Positions 11,990-23,277 of a stretch of 64,000 nucleotides of DNA are shown here, piece after piece. The position numbers were made by a program, and so were the translations under genes. The DNA comes from Acarospora socialis (Eukaryota; Ascomycota; Lecanoromycetes; Acarosporales; Acarosporaceae). Location of the stretch: the NCBI GenBank assembly GCA_025617375.2, contig JAMYGW020000006.1:1865001-1929000 (forward strand). The letters are read 5' to 3'. The first letter of the stretch is position 1. Every line of letters starts with the position of its first letter. The notes below the pieces were generated by a model. It saw only the letters and a list, made by a program, of their open reading frames with translations. It searched no databases and was not told the origin of the DNA.

Positions 11990-12376
11990 GGCCCTGCAGC
12001 CAACAATGTCGGGCTATTCCTTGAACTGGTGTAGCTCACTACCTAGGACCTGTTGCACGACTTTGTCAGAGATCTACAAGTACGTAGTACCTTGACGTTC
12101 TCAGGCTTGGTGATGACTGTGATGTGGAGTATGGTGGGGTATGGTGGGGTTCGACTTCGGCACTTTATAGACGTCGTTGCCGATCATAACACGAGACCGG
12201 CCCTGTGTTGTTCTTTAACATTAACATAATTCCTGATGTGTTGGTCAATGTTACTGAAGGTGAGACTATGATTCGAGTCACAGTCTGACTTGCTCTGAAC
12301 CCGGCACCAAGACCTTCGCTATCTCGTTATCGACCTCCATTCGTTAGGGTGGCGGGATCACGTAGTAACCGATAGA

Positions 12377-13688
12377 ATGGCGGGACAATTACATCGCAAT
12401 CCACCCTTCCGTGCGGAACACTTGGGATCTCTTCTCCGTCCTAATGATTTGCTCCGAATTCGTGATGCCGTTGACAAAGGCACGGCGCAACAAGACGAGC
12501 TCTCGAACATCGAGGACAAAGCTGTAAAGGACATCGTAGATCTCCAGATCAAGCTCGGGTTTCATGCTGTATCTGATGGCGAATACCGATGACACAGTAT
12601 GTTCTGATCCTTCTCTATGCGTATGTTTAGAGGTAGTGATGGTCGCAGTGTTCTGGGGTACCTTCTTTCCCGGACTCGAAGGTTTCACAGAAATCCAGAA
12701 ACTGGAACCAGATATTTTTCGCGAATACATGCCCGACATTGCCGCCTTCATGGAGAAGGGCTACAAGCCCGCTGAGAGTGTCATATGCACAGGAAAGATC
12801 AAACACGCTGGGAGCACATACCTTGACCAATGGAACTACCTGAAGAGCATCGTGCCCAAAGAAATGGTGCCCCACTGCAAACTGACGCTTGCCGCCCCGA
12901 ACTGGTATCACATGCGCTATAAGGAGGGTCTGGCATACCCCAAGGAAGTGTACAACAGCGATCAGGAATACTTTGCCGACATTGCAAAGGCGTACCAGGC
13001 GGAATTGGATATCTTATATAATGCTGGCTTGAGAAACATTCAGTTTGATGATCCAAACCTTGCATGTACGATCTTTTGCAGCTCCCACGTCCCCTCCAAA
13101 AGCTGATTTCGTTCAGACTTCTGTTCGGAGAAGATGCTCGCTGGCTGGAAAGCCGATAAAGCAAACACGAAATCTGTGGACCAACTGCTGGACGAATACA
13201 TCGACTTGTACAATAACTGTATCAGAAAACGTCCTGCGGACATGCATGTCGGCGTTCATCTCTGCAGAGGTAACTTTGTCAACAGTCGCCACTTCTCTGA
13301 AGGTGGCTACGACAGAATTGCCGAAAAGCTCTTCCGCGCATTGGAAGTCGACACCTATTACCTAGAGTACGATACCCCCCGCGCTGGTGGATTTGAACCA
13401 CTTAAATTCTTGCCGAAGAACAAAAACGCCATCCTTGGGGTAGTAACATCGAAGTTCCCGAAGCTGGAGAACCAGGAAGAAATGAAAAAGAGAGTATATA
13501 GGGCCGCAGATATGATTGCTGAGGGCAACGGCGAGGCAAGGCAGGAGGCTTTGGGGAGGCTTGGCGTGAGTCCACAATGCGGCTTTGCCAGTCACTCCTC
13601 GGGTAATGCAGTCAATAGAGACGATATGATAGCAAATTTGAAGCTTGTGAGGGAACTCGCTGACAGCATATGGTCTGGCGAGCCATAG
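12377..13688 (+). pseudogene. MetE-type (cobalamin-independent methionine synthase-like) zinc enzyme interrupted by a UGA codon
   Basis: The protein resembles the Meth_synt_2 family, the C-terminal barrel of MetE and its stand-alone fungal and bacterial relatives (YxjG type). Exons are 12377-12596, 12649-13065 and 13117-13688, with introns 12597-12648 and 13066-13116. Together they span 403 codons. It starts with FRAEHLGSLLRP, as the family does. Zinc-ligand candidates are the His and Cys of VHLCRGN and the Cys of QCGFASHSSGN. At 12590-12592, where the family has Arg in GEYRRHMFWGTFFPG, the codon is TGA, three codons before the first intron. All the rest is intact and in frame. It could be a recent pseudogene, a sequencing error, or a read-through stop. 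No GT donor is seen that would remove the stop and keep the conserved residues. Confidence 0.8.
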
Positions 13689-14322
13689 ACAATTAGATGG
13701 CCAAACGAGAGTCGATTGAAAGACGCAGTGACTTCAAGTATATTTGCTTCAACTCGTCTCCCTAGCCTTTGGACCAACGTAATTGAGAAACATGTGTACT
13801 GTACGATATAGAACAAGTAATGATTGACAGCTCGGGTTGTCTTTTCGCGTCAGCGATGTTGCTGAGTGGCTCATGGGAGAGACTTCAGATGGCCCGTCAA
13901 GCTAAGACTGAAAGGATAATGAATAAGAAAGACAAAAAGAAAAGCAAAAAATACACTCGAGCAGACCAGGGATCGAACTCGGTGTATTTAAGGAGGCTTT
14001 CTAAGTTCAGGGCATTGACGTTGGATCATGTGGAGGGATGTTTCATCGAAATCCACTGAGCCAGGCTACCCGCCACCGTTAGAGAGATCTCCTGTTCACT
14101 GGTATATATATCACCTTTGGCAGGGCGAATTTTTGCTCAAAAAAAGGCAAAATACATTCGATGGTTTTGCTCAGGAGATGACACGAAGTAACAACAAAAT
14201 CAACACGCGACGGAAGTTTATACACGAACTTTCTGCCACCGCCTTACTCACCGCCCTCATCGCACCGTCAGAACTACCAAGGAAAGCCATCAGTCCCAAA
14301 CACAGAAATCAATAATGTAGCA
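13689..14322. other. Intergenic region with a possible tRNA-like relic
   Basis: No protein gene is visible. On the minus strand near 13990-13955 there is a GAGTTCGATCCC string with a following run of T, resembling the 3' half of a tRNA gene. No matching 5' acceptor arm or good T-stem was found, so I do not call a tRNA. The rest shows nothing. Confidence 0.4.
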
Positions 14323-15038
14323 ATGCCTCCTAAAGCCATCAGAGGCGAATACATCGAGACCGTATGCCATTCACCCCTCCAGCATCTTGGAAAGCAAAAT
14401 TAACCCTCATCCCCACCCAGGAAACCGGCAACAAAGTCTCGCGCAAAGCCCAAATCCACGGCACGCAAAACATCATCCTCGGCGGCCGCACCGTCATCCA
14501 AGCCGACGTGTGCATCCGCGGCGACCTACACAAGACCCTCCCCGCTCCTCCACCCACCTCTTCCACGACCGGCAGCACCCTCCAACCCCCCTCCCACTCC
14601 CGCCCCACCCCGCCGCCAGCCCCAAACCAAAAACCTGCCATCGCCATCGCCATCGGCCGCTACGTCTTCCTCTCGCGCTCCTGCATCCTGCGCCCCCCAT
14701 CCAAGCTCCACCGCGGCGTGTACAGCTACTATCCACTAAAAATCGGCGACCACGTCTTCGTCGGCGAAAACACCGTCGTCGAAGCCGCCGTCATCGGCTC
14801 CAACGTGCATATCGAGCGGAACTGCGTCATCGGCAAGTTTGCGATCCTGAAGGACTGTGTTAAGGTGTTGGAGGGGACGGTTGTGCCGCAGGGGCTGGTC
14901 GTGCCGAGCTTTTCGGTCGTGGCGGGGAGGCCAGGGAGGGTGGTGGGTGAGGTGGGGGATGGGTGGGGGGTTGGGGAGGGGTTGGGGAGGGGGGTTGTTG
15001 AAGGGGGAGACTTGCGGGAGTTGTGGAGGAGTGTTTGA
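14323..15038 (+). CDS. DCTN5: Dynactin p25 subunit (left-handed beta-helix)
   Basis: This is the p25 subunit of the pointed-end complex of dynactin, which helps dynein bind endosome cargo in fungi. Exons are 14323-14361 and 14421-15038 with intron 14362-14420, giving 218 residues. The splice joins MPPKAIRGEYIET to ETGNKVSRKAQIHG, the usual N-terminus. Hexapeptide-type turns follow: NIILGGRTVIQADVCIRGDL, then after a Pro/Ser-rich loop AIAIGRYVFLSRSCILRPP, VYSYYPLKIGDHVFVGENTV, and NCVIGKFAILKDCVKVLEGT. It closes with VPSFSVVAGRPGRVVGE. The Pro-rich insert (about residues 55-90) and a Gly-rich tail before the final LRELWRSV are longer than in animals. The symbol is the animal orthologue's name. 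Confidence 0.92.
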
Positions 15039-15456
15039 GGGGTTGGGCGTTGAGGTCGTGGATAGGATGTTGGTGAGGGGTTGGTGGTGGTGCATATATT
15101 GCGGTGTAAGGGACTGCGTTTTCGGTGCGGGCTTCGGAGACCTTGTAGGAAGGAGTTGGTTACCTACTAGAGTTGATTGAAGGTTCACAAGCTGAGTAAG
15201 AGCTTCGAATGGTGCATTAAAAGTAGTCTCTAGCTTCGCCGGCCGGCCGGCCGATACAATTACAAAGGGATATCTCGTGACGCTGTGAAGTAACGCAATG
15301 ACTGAGGTAGAAATAACATGAAAGAAAACACAAGCATTAAAGGGTAAAGAAAAGACCTAGGTATAGCCTCTGTAGAGACCCAAAACCTTCGATAGTAGCC
15401 AGTTAACATCGTAGTGTACAAAACAACCAAGGCACACGTGGAACAGGAGTCTGCAG
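15039..15456. other. Convergent intergenic region
   Basis: This lies between the 3' ends of the dynactin p25 and arf6 genes. A short palindromic GGCCGGCCGGCCGGCC-like run lies near 15238-15253. No gene is visible. Confidence 0.5.
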
Positions 15457-16268
<812 letters not shown>

Positions 16269-17145
16269 CCTTGCAGGACTGCACGGCCGGGCTACGCGCC
16301 TCAGCTGAGCGTTGCGCGGTTCTGCTGTGGTGTAATGTAAGACAAGCTAGTGACTCGTCGAGGTAAGCGTGCAGTTTCGCAATGGATCTGTGGCGTATAA
16401 TTCGTGTGTGCGGTGAGAGCAGGGGGGCGCAACAGTGATCGGGGGTTGCTGATAGGGTGTCGAGACTCGAAGCTTGTCGAACAAGCGTTTTTCGTGACGA
16501 AAATGGCTGCTTCGAATATGCCTGGGGAGAGCGCCGACGACAATGTGGGATATGTCTTATTTCTGGATGTAAAGATAATTTGTGACTACTCTGTGTATCG
16601 ATGGCTTGATTACAGACGAGTAACCCTGAAGCGCGCAACACAGATTAAAGGGATGAGATGGCGCGTGTTCCTTTGGCTTTCGCCTATCTTACATTAGCGC
16701 TCGATGACGTGCAACTACCTTATCCGAACATCAACATCCCATACGATAAAAATGTAGAGCAGCTGGAAAAGATTGAATATTCTATACGTTTATGTAAGAG
16801 CACCGGAGAGAGAGAACGAGCCGGTGCCGATGCAGAGGACAGCTTGTCAGCTCTGCATGGGTTTACCTGCATAAGGCACTGTAGCTTGACATCGGCCCGT
16901 CCCGTGCTGCAGCAAGCCCTGGAAGCTTGTCACAGTTCGGTTCAAAAGGTAAGGTAGTTCAGATGACTTGATTACTATTGCTGAAGACCAGGAAACAATG
17001 TACGCCAATATAGACACGAGGTCCTCCAACAATACATCCTCAGCTGTCGATGGCACAATAACGCCTATCTCAAGTACATCAAGGGGTATCTCCTGTCACC
17101 AACCCTCCAGACGCCAATGGAGACTTGAAGCTCCTGTGAGGGCCC
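16269..17145. other. Intergenic region between sgf29 and arf6
   Basis: This should hold the arf6 promoter and the sgf29 3' UTR. The open frames at 16404-16697 and 16658-16957 show no recognisable domain, and I do not support them as genes. Confidence 0.5.
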
Positions 17146-18858
17146 TCACTTATTGCCCACTTCAAGTACATAACGACGATCCACATCCGTCTCCTTATCC
17201 TTCTCGTCTTCACCCTCGAAGTTTAGCCTGCAGACATCCTTCTTCATGCTGATGACCTTGGCGCGGTAGAAAGTCGTCGTTTCCGGGTATCTTGCAAGAA
17301 CTCCCTTTCCCTTTGGAAAGTCGGGTAGTGGTGCACCAGGTGGGGAGATTGGAATCAGCGCGTCTCCGGACGTTTTGTAGATCTGACCGGGTGCACCGCG
17401 CTCATCTGGCTCCGGGTCTTGGACTTCATACCTGTGAGGTGTAAGCGTCTTAAACAGTACAGACAACATGGAGGAAATCGAGGTCTACATACCTTTTCTT
17501 TTTGCCTTCGCCACTTACTGAGATGATCGTGCACTGAATCCAGTCGCCCTCCTTGCTTGGCTGATAGGCTACTTCGGCACCCACTGTGAGCTTTGCACGA
17601 TTCTCCGGAAGAGTCGCCTTTCCCCCTTCTACACCGTCTTCAGTTTTAATGACCGCTTCTTTCCCATCTTTTGCTGTTAGTGATACTACCGAGCCACTCC
17701 GTACGCTCGATCCCTTGAGTCTGGAAGCTGGAATGACGACACTCGGAGATGGTCCTGGAGAGTCTGCAGCGCCATCCACGTCGGCCTTCTGTGGTTGCTC
17801 CAATCTCTGTCGCTTGTTGACGCGAGCTTTCTGGATCGGCGGAATGCGCGAAGAGTCCGACTCGCTGGCGGTACGGAGAGCTGTGAGTAATCCGACATTT
17901 TTGATGACGTCGTTCGGCTCTTCATTGAGAATCTTCTGCTCCTCCTCCGACACCTTCAGACCTTCGCGGTATAAAGCTTCCAGCGCTGACATCTGCGCGA
18001 CGGTGGGTTCTGGTTGGGAGCTGGTGTCAGAACGAGAGGGGCAGGATTCGAAAGAAGGCAGCTGGAAGTAGAACGTGTGCGAATGCTGCAACCTCCTCAG
18101 GTGCAAGCTCAACATGAAACAGATCATGGACAAAATGAAAAGGAGTCGCCAGTAAGACGAACAACGGCGAGAGTTGCACGAGCAGGTAGGCGGACAGTTC
18201 TCCCAGCAATGCCACCAGGTCAACGGGAAAGCCGAAGAGTGCGTAAGAACAGCACACGGCAACGCGGTGCAAGAGAATAGGCGTAGATCCAAGACGAAGG
18301 CCGGTTCTGGTAATCAGGGCATAGATTGTGAGGAGAGAGATGTAGACCAGGGTCAGGTACAGGGCGTTCTCCGTAAGATGCTTAATTGGCCAAGAGTAGC
18401 CTACGAGCTTGAAGGAACAGGGGATAACGAGCCAAAAGAAGACGACGGAAAGATACTGTCGAGGAGAACGAATTTTCTTCAATCCAACTGTACGCCTGTC
18501 CATCGTCGTTCCACCGTGATTGGGGCTTGATGTCTGAAGAGGGAGTTGGAAAGCTTGCGCGAGTAAACATGGCTTCTGATGACAAGAGTGAATCTGAATT
18601 CAAACAGCAACGCAAAACAAACATTCAGAAGCGCATCGTAGCCTCGAAGTGAGGTCGATCCACCAAACCAAGTCACATACCTTCGGCCATGCTCGTCTCC
18701 ATTTCTTTGATTGAACTTGACACTTCCGCAGCGCGAGACCAGATGGTCTTTAACCTTTTGATATCTTGAACGATTTGATTCCACAGATTCCGCTCCTCGT
18801 GAGCATCCGGCGGGTCTTCTTTTGTCATTCCGCCTCGGGGACGGCTACGTGCTGCCAT
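17146..18858 (-). CDS. sgf29: SAGA complex subunit Sgf29 (tandem Tudor H3K4me reader)
   Basis: Sgf29 is a SAGA/SLIK histone acetyltransferase subunit that reads methylated H3K4 through C-terminal tandem Tudor folds. Exons on the minus strand are 18858-18681, 18009-17493 and 17431-17146, giving 326 residues with phases consistent. The N-terminal helical part begins MAARSRPRGG and contains EERNLWNQIV. The middle carries SALEALYREGLKVSEEEQK and LLTALRTASESDS. The Tudor part has KLTVGAEVAYQP, then GEGKKKRYEVQDPEPDE and VLARYPETTTFYRAKV, ending RRYVLEVGNK. The first intron (18010-18680) is 671 nt, more than ten times the local norm. I placed its acceptor after CCAACCAG because only that site joins the frames near the conserved EPTVAQMSALEALY. 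This first junction is the least certain part of the model. Confidence 0.85.
18027..18503 (-). CDS. Possible small membrane-protein frame inside the long sgf29 intron
   Basis: This 158-codon frame runs in the same direction as sgf29 and lies entirely within its long first intron. The translation is strongly hydrophobic, with likely membrane segments around YLSVVFFWLVIPCSFKLVGY, ALYLTLVYISLLTIYALI and AYLLVQLSPLFVLLATPF. It resembles no family I recognise. Several frames are open here on both strands, so it may be chance. It is listed because it would explain the intron's size. Confidence 0.2.
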   Translation of the reverse strand: MDRRTVGLKKIRSPRQYLSVVFFWLVIPCSFKLVGYSWPIKHLTENALYLTLVYISLLTIYALITRTGLRLGSTPILLHRVAVCCSYALFGFPVDLVALLGELSAYLLVQLSPLFVLLATPFHFVHDLFHVELAPEEVAAFAHVLLPAAFFRILPLSF

Positions 18859-20093
18859 GACAGCGGCGAGCTTCTTAACTGAAGGTAGGTCTTTCCCTTC
18901 GCATCGAGTGCCGAGCCATGTAGAAATTTTACCGATGCCTTGCGTTCTGACTGGGACACGGCCAAGCCCAAGCCCGGCTCTCGGTGTATCTGTTTTTCCA
19001 CATCGCCTAATCTTGGATGACATGGTTATCTGAAGCTGTACTCCGTAAGGCTGTGGCTATCCGGCTGTTGCCGTGGCACTAGCGCGGTTGCCCGAGCCCT
19101 TACTTATATACCTTACCTACCCTAACGTCTTCTAGGATTAAGCGAAAATGATGTATGAGCGAAAAACTAGCCTGATCAGGCAGTTATTTAACCGAATCAG
19201 GCAGCTTTCCAAGCTGCGCTGTCCTCGAGCGCTGCCTGATTCAGTTCAATAACTGCCTGATCAGGCTAGTTTTTCGCTCATACATCATTTTCGCTCAATC
19301 CTAGAATACGTTACATTCAAATTCGGCATCTGTTCTTTACGCAATCCCCCACAGCATCTGAAATACACAGTGCCACCTCCCATGTCCTCCGATATCTAAA
19401 GCGTTATAGCTAACCCAAACCTACATTTCCTCGTATCCAGGCCAACTTGACCATCTCCAGCAACGATAATACTTAGCTCTCCCAAGAACATTATGGATGC
19501 TCCATCGCCTTCATGCAAACTCAGGCTGTATAACGCCAAGAGCGTCAATGAGTCCCTAAATCAACTCGCAAGCAAATTCTCCCCTTAGCGCGACGTGGAG
19601 ATCCCAGCTCGCATCGATATAATCAGTCAATCCGGGTGTTGGTTGTAATCGCCAGAATGGTCGTAATATTGCAGCCAGCGAACGATGCTGCATTGCATCA
19701 AGTGGCCTTATTCATGGTGGACTTTATGGCGGCTGACTTGATCCATTTTACACCGCCCCAAGGTTACCTACTTTAGGTGCGGAGGAAATTAATAGATCGA
19801 CGTAGAAGTGCTATTGGACTGGTGGGATCCTGTAAGACGGTCATCCTACTTCAGCTCTGTGGCAGTACACCAGCACTATCGACGTGTTTGTACGGAGTAC
19901 TCCTTGTCTCAGGCCATCGCCTCGTGGGGTAGTGGAGGCACCGGTGCCAGGAGTGCCAGGTGGCATCATCTCACTCGTCGGAAGTAGGGCCGCCCAGCCT
20001 TGAACTCACCTTTGACCTTCAATGGTGAGGCTTGCTGCAATTTCCATTGGTTTGGGAAGCCTTGGTTGCACGTACGATTGATTTCCTCCTTGC
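18859..20093. other. Divergent promoter region of sgf29 and an F-box gene, containing a foldback element
   Basis: The only structured feature I see is the inverted repeat at 19123-19313, listed separately. No gene is supported in the remaining parts, 18859-19122 and 19314-20093. Confidence 0.5.
19123..19313. repeat. 191-bp near-perfect foldback (MITE-like) element
   Basis: Two arms of about 80 bp are almost exact reverse complements. The left arm begins TAACGTCTTCTAGGATTAAG and the right arm ends CAATCCTAGAATACGTTA. The shared interior includes AGCGAAAATGATGTATGAGC and CTAGCCTGATCAGGCAGTT. A short GC-richer loop near 19215-19237 separates the arms. The outermost TA on each side fits a TA target duplication, as in mariner/pogo-type MITEs. 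It is non-coding and sits in the promoter interval between sgf29 and the F-box gene. Confidence 0.85.
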
Positions 20094-21281
20094 ATGGCTC
20101 TCACACTTCATACATTACCTATCGAGGTAGTCGAGCTCATCGCTCACGCCTTGGAACCTAACCAACTTTTCTCTCTACGCCTGGTCTGTAAGCAGCTTCA
20201 TCGAAAGACCCTACACCCTTTTGGTACGTGTTTCACGACGATCCGGACAGACCTTTCCTGCAGGAGTCTCCAGAAACTGCAAGGGGTGTCAGAGAATGCG
20301 CAATTACAACAACATGTTCAAGCGCTTCTCATCAGTAAGGGCGACGATGACACTCTCGGGCGCGGCTTCCAGTGGCATCGACATTCTTTAGGCCACATAG
20401 AAGCGCCTCTTCCCGGTGTTGAAAAGCTGCAAGATATCCTCGTCCACAAGCTGCCGAATTGCCGCTCTTTTCACCTCCGTTGCCCGGGCGGATCCGACGA
20501 AGAGTCCGATGACCTCACGCCGAGCGACGCAATCGCAGTAATCCTCGGCATCGTCGACTCTACCAGCCTACCAGTCAAGTCCTTCGTCGTGGACTTTGGA
20601 AGTGGCCTAGTTGATGCGAAACGACTTCAGATGTGGCAATACCGCCAGCCATCGTTCCGAAGTGGTTGGAGCCATGTGCAAGAGCCATCGCTCTCGCAGT
20701 CTCTAACATCAGAAACATATGACTGGGCGATAGGCTTGATTGTCCACGCCACCAGTCTGCGGAGGCTATCGCTGGGTTTCCGATTTGATCATTCCGCCTC
20801 ATTCATCGAGCGCCTCTGTTCTTCGAATGCGTTGCATGAACTTGAAAGCTTTAGACTTGCTTCCGCCCATGTTGATTCGGACAAGCTCGCCGGGCTGGTT
20901 GTCCGCTCACGGAATAGCCTTCGCGCGCTTGCCTTCCGACATGTTTCGATCAAGTCTGGCAGCGAGTGGCCAACGGTTCTCGAACAGTTTCGGAATCAAC
21001 TTCCCTTTCTGGAAAGCTTCTCGGTGCAGTGGCTCGCCCATTATGGTCGCGAGGAGAGAACTCATGTCATATTTCCAAATCTCTCCAGTAATCCCATAGT
21101 GCCTGGATCCGGGGGACGGAGATTTACGTTGGCAGAGAAGAAATGGAATGGGAAGAGGAGGATTTTTGGCGTGGATTATTACGGGCCAGGTGTTGATAAG
21201 GCTTTGGACATGGTGGTCAAGGCTGCGGAATATACCTGGTATCTAGATCGACTACGAAGCTGCTTGCTTGCGCGAAATTGA
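20094..21281 (+). CDS. F-box protein with leucine-rich C-terminal region
   Basis: This is a single-exon protein of 395 residues. An F-box motif is at the very N-terminus (LHTLPIEVVELIAHAL, then LFSLRLVCKQLHRKTLHPF). The remainder has LRR-like segments such as SLRRLSLGFRF, HELESFRLASAHV and SLRALAFRHVSI, as in many fungal F-box/LRR proteins. It is presumably a substrate adaptor of an SCF ubiquitin ligase; the target is unknown. It is unrelated in sequence to the F-box gene at 10625-11989. It is the last intact gene before the transposon nest. Confidence 0.75.
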   Translation: MALTLHTLPIEVVELIAHALEPNQLFSLRLVCKQLHRKTLHPFGTCFTTIRTDLSCRSLQKLQGVSENAQLQQHVQALLISKGDDDTLGRGFQWHRHSLGHIEAPLPGVEKLQDILVHKLPNCRSFHLRCPGGSDEESDDLTPSDAIAVILGIVDSTSLPVKSFVVDFGSGLVDAKRLQMWQYRQPSFRSGWSHVQEPSLSQSLTSETYDWAIGLIVHATSLRRLSLGFRFDHSASFIERLCSSNALHELESFRLASAHVDSDKLAGLVVRSRNSLRALAFRHVSIKSGSEWPTVLEQFRNQLPFLESFSVQWLAHYGREERTHVIFPNLSSNPIVPGSGGRRFTLAEKKWNGKRRIFGVDYYGPGVDKALDMVVKAAEYTWYLDRLRSCLLARN

Positions 21282-21840
21282 CTCAGAACGTTGTTGATTA
21301 CCTTACTGTGCATTGATTTGAGCAATGCCGCCACCGCTTCAAGCACATTTCTGTTTGTGTATATACGAATCAGATTGTCTGGCTCTGCCTACTGATTGTG
21401 AACGTGTCAAGCCCTATTTTGTCAAAACTGGTCGTCCTTGTCGTCCAGAGAGGATGATTCTTATAGTGAGACTCTACTGTTCACTCCTTTTTTTCTCTTG
21501 AACTCACGTTACTCCTGACTATGACAATCCCTGATTGACTCGAAAGTCATGTCCCACGAAGATAAACACTCCATGAAGGCATCACTAGTCAACCCAAGTG
21601 GGCCGCGAATACTCTGCGCCCCCTCCCATAGCTCTGCGGACAAGATTGCCGGCTTTCCATCACCAGTGTAGACAAAAAATCCTTAGGCAGGGGCCGACGA
21701 TTTCCAGACTAGTGGCTCAAATTGGAGACTTTGGAACGCCCTGCCGTGATTCCAGGCGCAGGTCAGACAATGACGTCCAGCTACTTGTAATGTTGAATAA
21801 GGTGCAGCATCAAGGTTAGCCAGATTCGGCACCAAAATTA
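21282..21840. other. Intergenic region up to the transposon boundary
   Basis: This is ordinary base composition and no gene is supported. It ends in a TA dinucleotide at 21839-21840, taken as the left copy of the target duplication of the element that follows. Confidence 0.5.
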
Positions 21841-21927
21841 CAGTGTGGGAAAAAACTCTGTGCCGTTCACATCATAGACAAAAAAACCACCACTTTTTCT
21901 AGTAAATCCTGCCACCTCCATATTCAC
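21841..21927 (+). repeat. Left terminal inverted repeat of the outer DNA transposon
   Basis: It begins CAGTGTGGGAAAAAACTCTG and matches the reverse complement of 37331-37417 at about 80 of 87 positions. It keeps CC and GG dinucleotides, unlike the interior. Confidence 0.9.
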
Positions 21928-22926
21928 TCACTCTATCATCACAAAACAAAGTCCATGATCTTCACAACTGCACCTCATACATCAACAATGTCTCACTCAT
22001 TGTCTGAGTATACTAGAGACCTCATCAACAATCAATTGTTCTGTAAAATGTTGATCTCATTGATTCACAAGAACATAAAAATGTTTATTTGACAAATTTA
22101 AAAGATGTGAAGCAATCAGTGAGTATGAAAATCTTTTCAGACTTTTAGACTTAAAAAGAATGATTATTTTAGAACTCTGATCTCAATAATGAAAGAAATT
22201 TTTGCTGAATATCTTGAGAAAAAATTCTGAACATATTGTGATGAGATGAAATGATTTCTTTAAGATGAATTTAAAATCAATATCAACTTTAGAACATTGT
22301 CTAATGTTCTGAAGAGAATGAAATATATATGAAAGATGATAAGAATCTTTGTTTAATGATTCAATAATTAATACTTGTAATTTTAATAGTTACAACAGAA
22401 AGTCATTCAACAAAATCATAAACTATATACAAAATGACTTATACAGTTAATCAATTGAATGACAGATCAGTTTGTCTTTATTGATGAGTCAGCTGCAAAT
22501 GAATGAAATAAGAATTGAAAGTTTGACTGAATTTATTGAAAAATAAGAATCTCAACATCAATTTCATTGAAAAGAAATGAACAGTGAAGTGTACTGTCAA
22601 CATACACTGTTAAAGAATACATAACATGAACAGTTAGACAGAACTCTATAACAGAAGTTTTATTTAATTTCTTTATACAAAATGAAATTCTGTTGCAGTG
22701 CAGTTCTTTTTTGAAATTAAAATCTGTTCTTATCATGAATAATGCATTTATTCATTGTTTCAAGATATGTTTTCTGATTTCTCTGTGTTTATTAATTAAC
22801 AGATTATTAAAAATTAATCAACATATGTACTGAGACTGATGTAGAGCTTGTTTTTCTTTCTTTCTACTTTTCTGACTACAATCTCATCAAACAGTTCTTC
22901 ATTATTCTTAAATAGTGAATGCAGCA

Positions 22927-23277
22927 TGTAATGTTCTCACAGAAGATTTCTCTCATATAAAAGCTAAGAGTTTATACTTATAAATATAAAAGCTGATCTG
23001 AAATGATTCTGATCTTTAATTCTTAGATTGTTATTTAAGTTAAACACAATTCTTTTCATAAGAAAAATGACTGTGACTATATACTGATCTGCTCATCAAT
23101 CTTGTTGTTGAGTTTGTTAAGTTAACTCATTCATGCAATTTATTGAGCTTACTTGTCAAACTCACTATCAAACATGTCAAGATATCACATAACTTCTGTC
23201 TTGATAAACAATCTGTTAAATGTTCTTTTCATATATAAGTCAATCTGCATCTTATTTCTTCAAATATAATTATAATA
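22927..23277 (-). repeat. LTR of the older gypsy-type copy (left)
   Basis: 351 bp, starting TGTAATGTTC in plus orientation. It pairs with 35068-35418, and its left edge abuts the CAGCA duplication. Confidence 0.85.

Noticed and set aside
13955-13995. tRNA gene on the minus strand
   Set aside because: A B-box-like GAGTTCGATCCC is present, but the T-stem mispairs and no matching 5' acceptor arm is found upstream.
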